From Mangrovibacterium sp041596335 (GTDB lineage: Bacteria > Bacteroidota > Bacteroidia > Bacteroidales > Prolixibacteraceae): 64,000 nucleotides of DNA. The stretch covers positions 10,992-74,991 of the forward strand of contig NZ_JBFHIT010000018.1 of assembly GCF_041596335.1 (NCBI RefSeq), in the 5' to 3' direction. Positions 62,756-64,000 of this stretch are shown here, piece after piece (the first letter of the stretch is position 1; every line of letters starts with the position of its first letter). Below the pieces are notes generated by a model, which was given only the letters and a program-made list of their open reading frames with translations, did not search any database and was not told the DNA's origin. Both the position numbers and the translations under genes were made by a program.

Positions 62756-63733
62756 ATGGACTATTTTGGAACTTTTGGTCTCGTAGCGGGCATATTCGTC
62801 CTGCTAATTATCATCTTATATTTCATTCCTGTAGGGCTCTGGTTTTCCGCGTTGGTCTCCGGGGTTCGCATTTCGTTACTGCAACTATTCCTGATGCGAT
62901 TCCGTAAAGTTCCGCCATCAGTTATTGTGCGTGCATTAATTGAAGGAACCAAAGCCGGCATCAAACTGGATCGCGACAAGTTGGAAGCTCACTATTTGGC
63001 CGGCGGAAAAATCGACATGGTTGTACACGCTCTGGTGTCTGCAGAGAAAGCAAATATCGACCTTGGATTTAACATGGCTACAGCGATTGATCTTGCCGGG
63101 CGCGATGTATTTGAAGCAGTTCAGATGTCGGTAAATCCGAAAGTAATTGACACGCCTCCTGTTGCCGCCGTTGCTAAGGACGGAATTCAGCTAATTGCAA
63201 AAGCACGGGTGACCGTCCGTGCAAACATAAAGCAACTAGTCGGGGGCGCTGGCGAGGATACCATCCTCGCACGGGTTGGCGAAGGTATCGTATCTACAAT
63301 CGGATCGTCGCACACGCACAAGGCCGTTTTGGAAAATCCGGATTCAATTTCTAAAGTCGTTTTAGGAAAAGGACTGGATGCGGGAACAGCCTTCGAGATT
63401 CTATCAATTGATATTGCCGATATCGACATCGGTAAAAACATCGGGGCAGGCTTACAAATTGACCAGGCTGACGCCGATAAAAACATTGCACAAGCTAAAG
63501 CGGAAGAACGCCGTGCAATGGCAGTGGCACTCGAACAGGAAATGCGTGCGAAAGCACAGGAAGCCCGGGCAAAAGTTATTGAAGCCGAAGCACAGATTCC
63601 TCTGGCCATTTCAGAAGCATTCCGCAATGGCAACCTGGGAATTATGGACTACATGAAGTACCGCAACATTGACGCTGACACACAAATGCGTTCGTCAATA
63701 GCAGGAGAAGGCCAGAATAAATCGAAAGAATAA
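62756..63733 (+). CDS. floA: flotillin-like protein FloA
   Basis: SPFH-domain membrane scaffolding protein, 325 residues. An N-terminal membrane segment (LVAGIFVLLIIILYFIPVG) anchors it; the SPFH region follows (RKVPPSVIVRALIEGTKAGI, VVAHALVSAEKANIDL, VAAVAKDGIQLIAKARVTVRANI, GGAGEDTILARVGEGIVSTIGS) and then a charged Ala-Glu-rich helix (about 235-285) used for oligomerisation. Full length for FloA/YqfA. It ends the operon with nfeD and is followed by a terminator. Confidence 0.95.
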   Translation: MDYFGTFGLVAGIFVLLIIILYFIPVGLWFSALVSGVRISLLQLFLMRFRKVPPSVIVRALIEGTKAGIKLDRDKLEAHYLAGGKIDMVVHALVSAEKANIDLGFNMATAIDLAGRDVFEAVQMSVNPKVIDTPPVAAVAKDGIQLIAKARVTVRANIKQLVGGAGEDTILARVGEGIVSTIGSSHTHKAVLENPDSISKVVLGKGLDAGTAFEILSIDIADIDIGKNIGAGLQIDQADADKNIAQAKAEERRAMAVALEQEMRAKAQEARAKVIEAEAQIPLAISEAFRNGNLGIMDYMKYRNIDADTQMRSSIAGEGQNKSKE

Positions 63734-63786
63734 TTCACGACTTTGGAGTCCCCTTTCATAAAGATTAAACTGATTTAAAACTAGCT

Positions 63787-63819
63787 AGAGCCCTATCGAT
63801 TTTCAGGTAGGGCTTTTTT
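63787..63819 (+). terminator. terminator after floA
   Basis: AGCCCTA/TAGGGCT stem with a 12-base loop, followed by six T, 55 bases after the stop. Confidence 0.88.
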
Positions 63820-63840
63820 ATTAAATATGAAAATTAACAA

Positions 63841-63901
63841 ATATGCTGTCCAGCACATTTTTTAACATTGAGGTAACATTTGTTTGTGCTTTTCAGCATA
63901 T
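63841..63901. repeat. large interrupted inverted repeat
   Basis: ATATGCTGTCCAGCACA (63841-63857) and TGTGCTTTTCAGCATAT (63885-63901) pair at 14 of 17 positions, with one 3x3 mismatch, around 27 bases that hold a direct repeat TAACATT. The right arm runs into the -7 element TATCTTTG. Confidence 0.8.
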
Positions 63902-63906
63902 CTTTG
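63899..63906 (+). promoter_or_regulatory. -7 promoter element at the right end
   Basis: TATCTTTG matches TAnnTTTG. Two TTTG are upstream but too close (16 and 12 bases), so the -33 side is poor. It overlaps the inverted repeat. Confidence 0.4.
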
Positions 63907-63910
63907 TCGT

Positions 63911-63998
63911 AGATTTTATTTCATAAGTTTAGGTTTGATTAGTTTTATTGGTTTAGTTAGGTTTGAAAAGGGTAGATAGAGATCTACTCTTTTTTTTT
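63911..63998 (+). ncRNA. possible small RNA or leader between promoter element and terminator
   Basis: From the -7 element at 63899 to the terminator is about 90 bases, with no open frame. It contains repeats of TTTAG and AGGTTTGA. The run ends in stem AGGGTAGAT/ATCTACTCT (one G-T) with loop AGAG, then nine T. It could be a small RNA, or an attenuated leader of a gene beyond the window. Confidence 0.3.
63969..63998 (+). terminator. terminator at the right edge
   Basis: Nine-pair stem AGGGTAGAT/ATCTACTCT with loop AGAG is followed by a run of T up to 63998. Confidence 0.75.
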
Positions 63999-64000
63999 GC

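Noticed and set aside
1..64000. CRISPR arrays, insertion sequences, integrases or phage genes
   Set aside because: None seen on reading; no regularly spaced repeats and no transposase motifs.

Overview
The window looks like chromosomal DNA of a Bacteroidota member, probably an environmental Bacteroidales/Marinilabiliales type such as Prolixibacteraceae (inference). Supporting signs are two SusC/SusD outer-membrane pairs, an ECF sigma/FecR pair, a FeoA-FeoB fusion, a fused alpha/beta 2-oxoacid dehydrogenase E1, and many copies of the Bacteroidota -7 promoter element TAnnTTTG, twice with TTTG exactly 21 bases upstream. Shine-Dalgarno sequences are weak or absent, and several start codons lie only a few bases after the -7 element. 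No CRISPR array, insertion sequence, integrase or rRNA gene was seen.

Layout. 1-2754: 5' part of feoAB (runs off the left edge), divergent from an unknown protein overlapping a thiamine-binding MTH1187-family protein. 2824-3448: two tRNA-Arg(ACG) genes, each with promoter and terminator, plus a third promoter/tail/terminator remnant. 3620-11862 (minus): a polysaccharide utilisation locus of ECF sigma, FecR anti-sigma, SusC with STN domain, SusD and a GH30 lipoprotein, with a terminator between susD and the GH30 gene. 12194-23263: a mixed stretch with fused E1 dehydrogenase, trehalase, a lipoprotein resembling the end of a GH127 enzyme, an MBL-fold protein, YccF, APS reductase, RsmF-type rRNA methylase and carboxynorspermidine synthase. 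23402-28060 (minus): a second SusC/SusD pair with no linked enzyme or regulator. 28636-31946: PepD dipeptidase divergent from an ABC-F ATPase that has one intact and one degenerate ATP site.

32267-53231: an exopolysaccharide/capsule locus: export protein (Wza-like), chain-length protein (Wzz-like), UDP-glucose dehydrogenase, a MntA/HepT-type toxin-antitoxin pair, an AT-rich block of modification, flippase, polymerase and glycosyltransferase genes (38.8-48.7 kb), then rfbB, rfbA, rfbC without rfbD, and a membrane protein related to WecA/MraY that has lost the catalytic aspartates. Together these can make sugar nucleotides, assemble and decorate a repeat unit, flip and polymerise it, and export it.

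53344-58485 (minus): threonine operon thrA, an ApgM-family gene likely acting as homoserine kinase, and thrC, preceded by a long leader with alternative hairpins. 58884-60383 (minus): bcp-recA. 60657-63733: TPR/SPOR-like protein, clpS, nfeD, floA. The right end holds a large inverted repeat over a promoter element and a terminator, possibly a small RNA or regulatory leader.

Names come from motifs and family knowledge read by eye; no database search was run. Where the longest open frame begins with TTG inside a promoter element, or upstream of an obvious signal peptide, the internal ATG or GTG was chosen.
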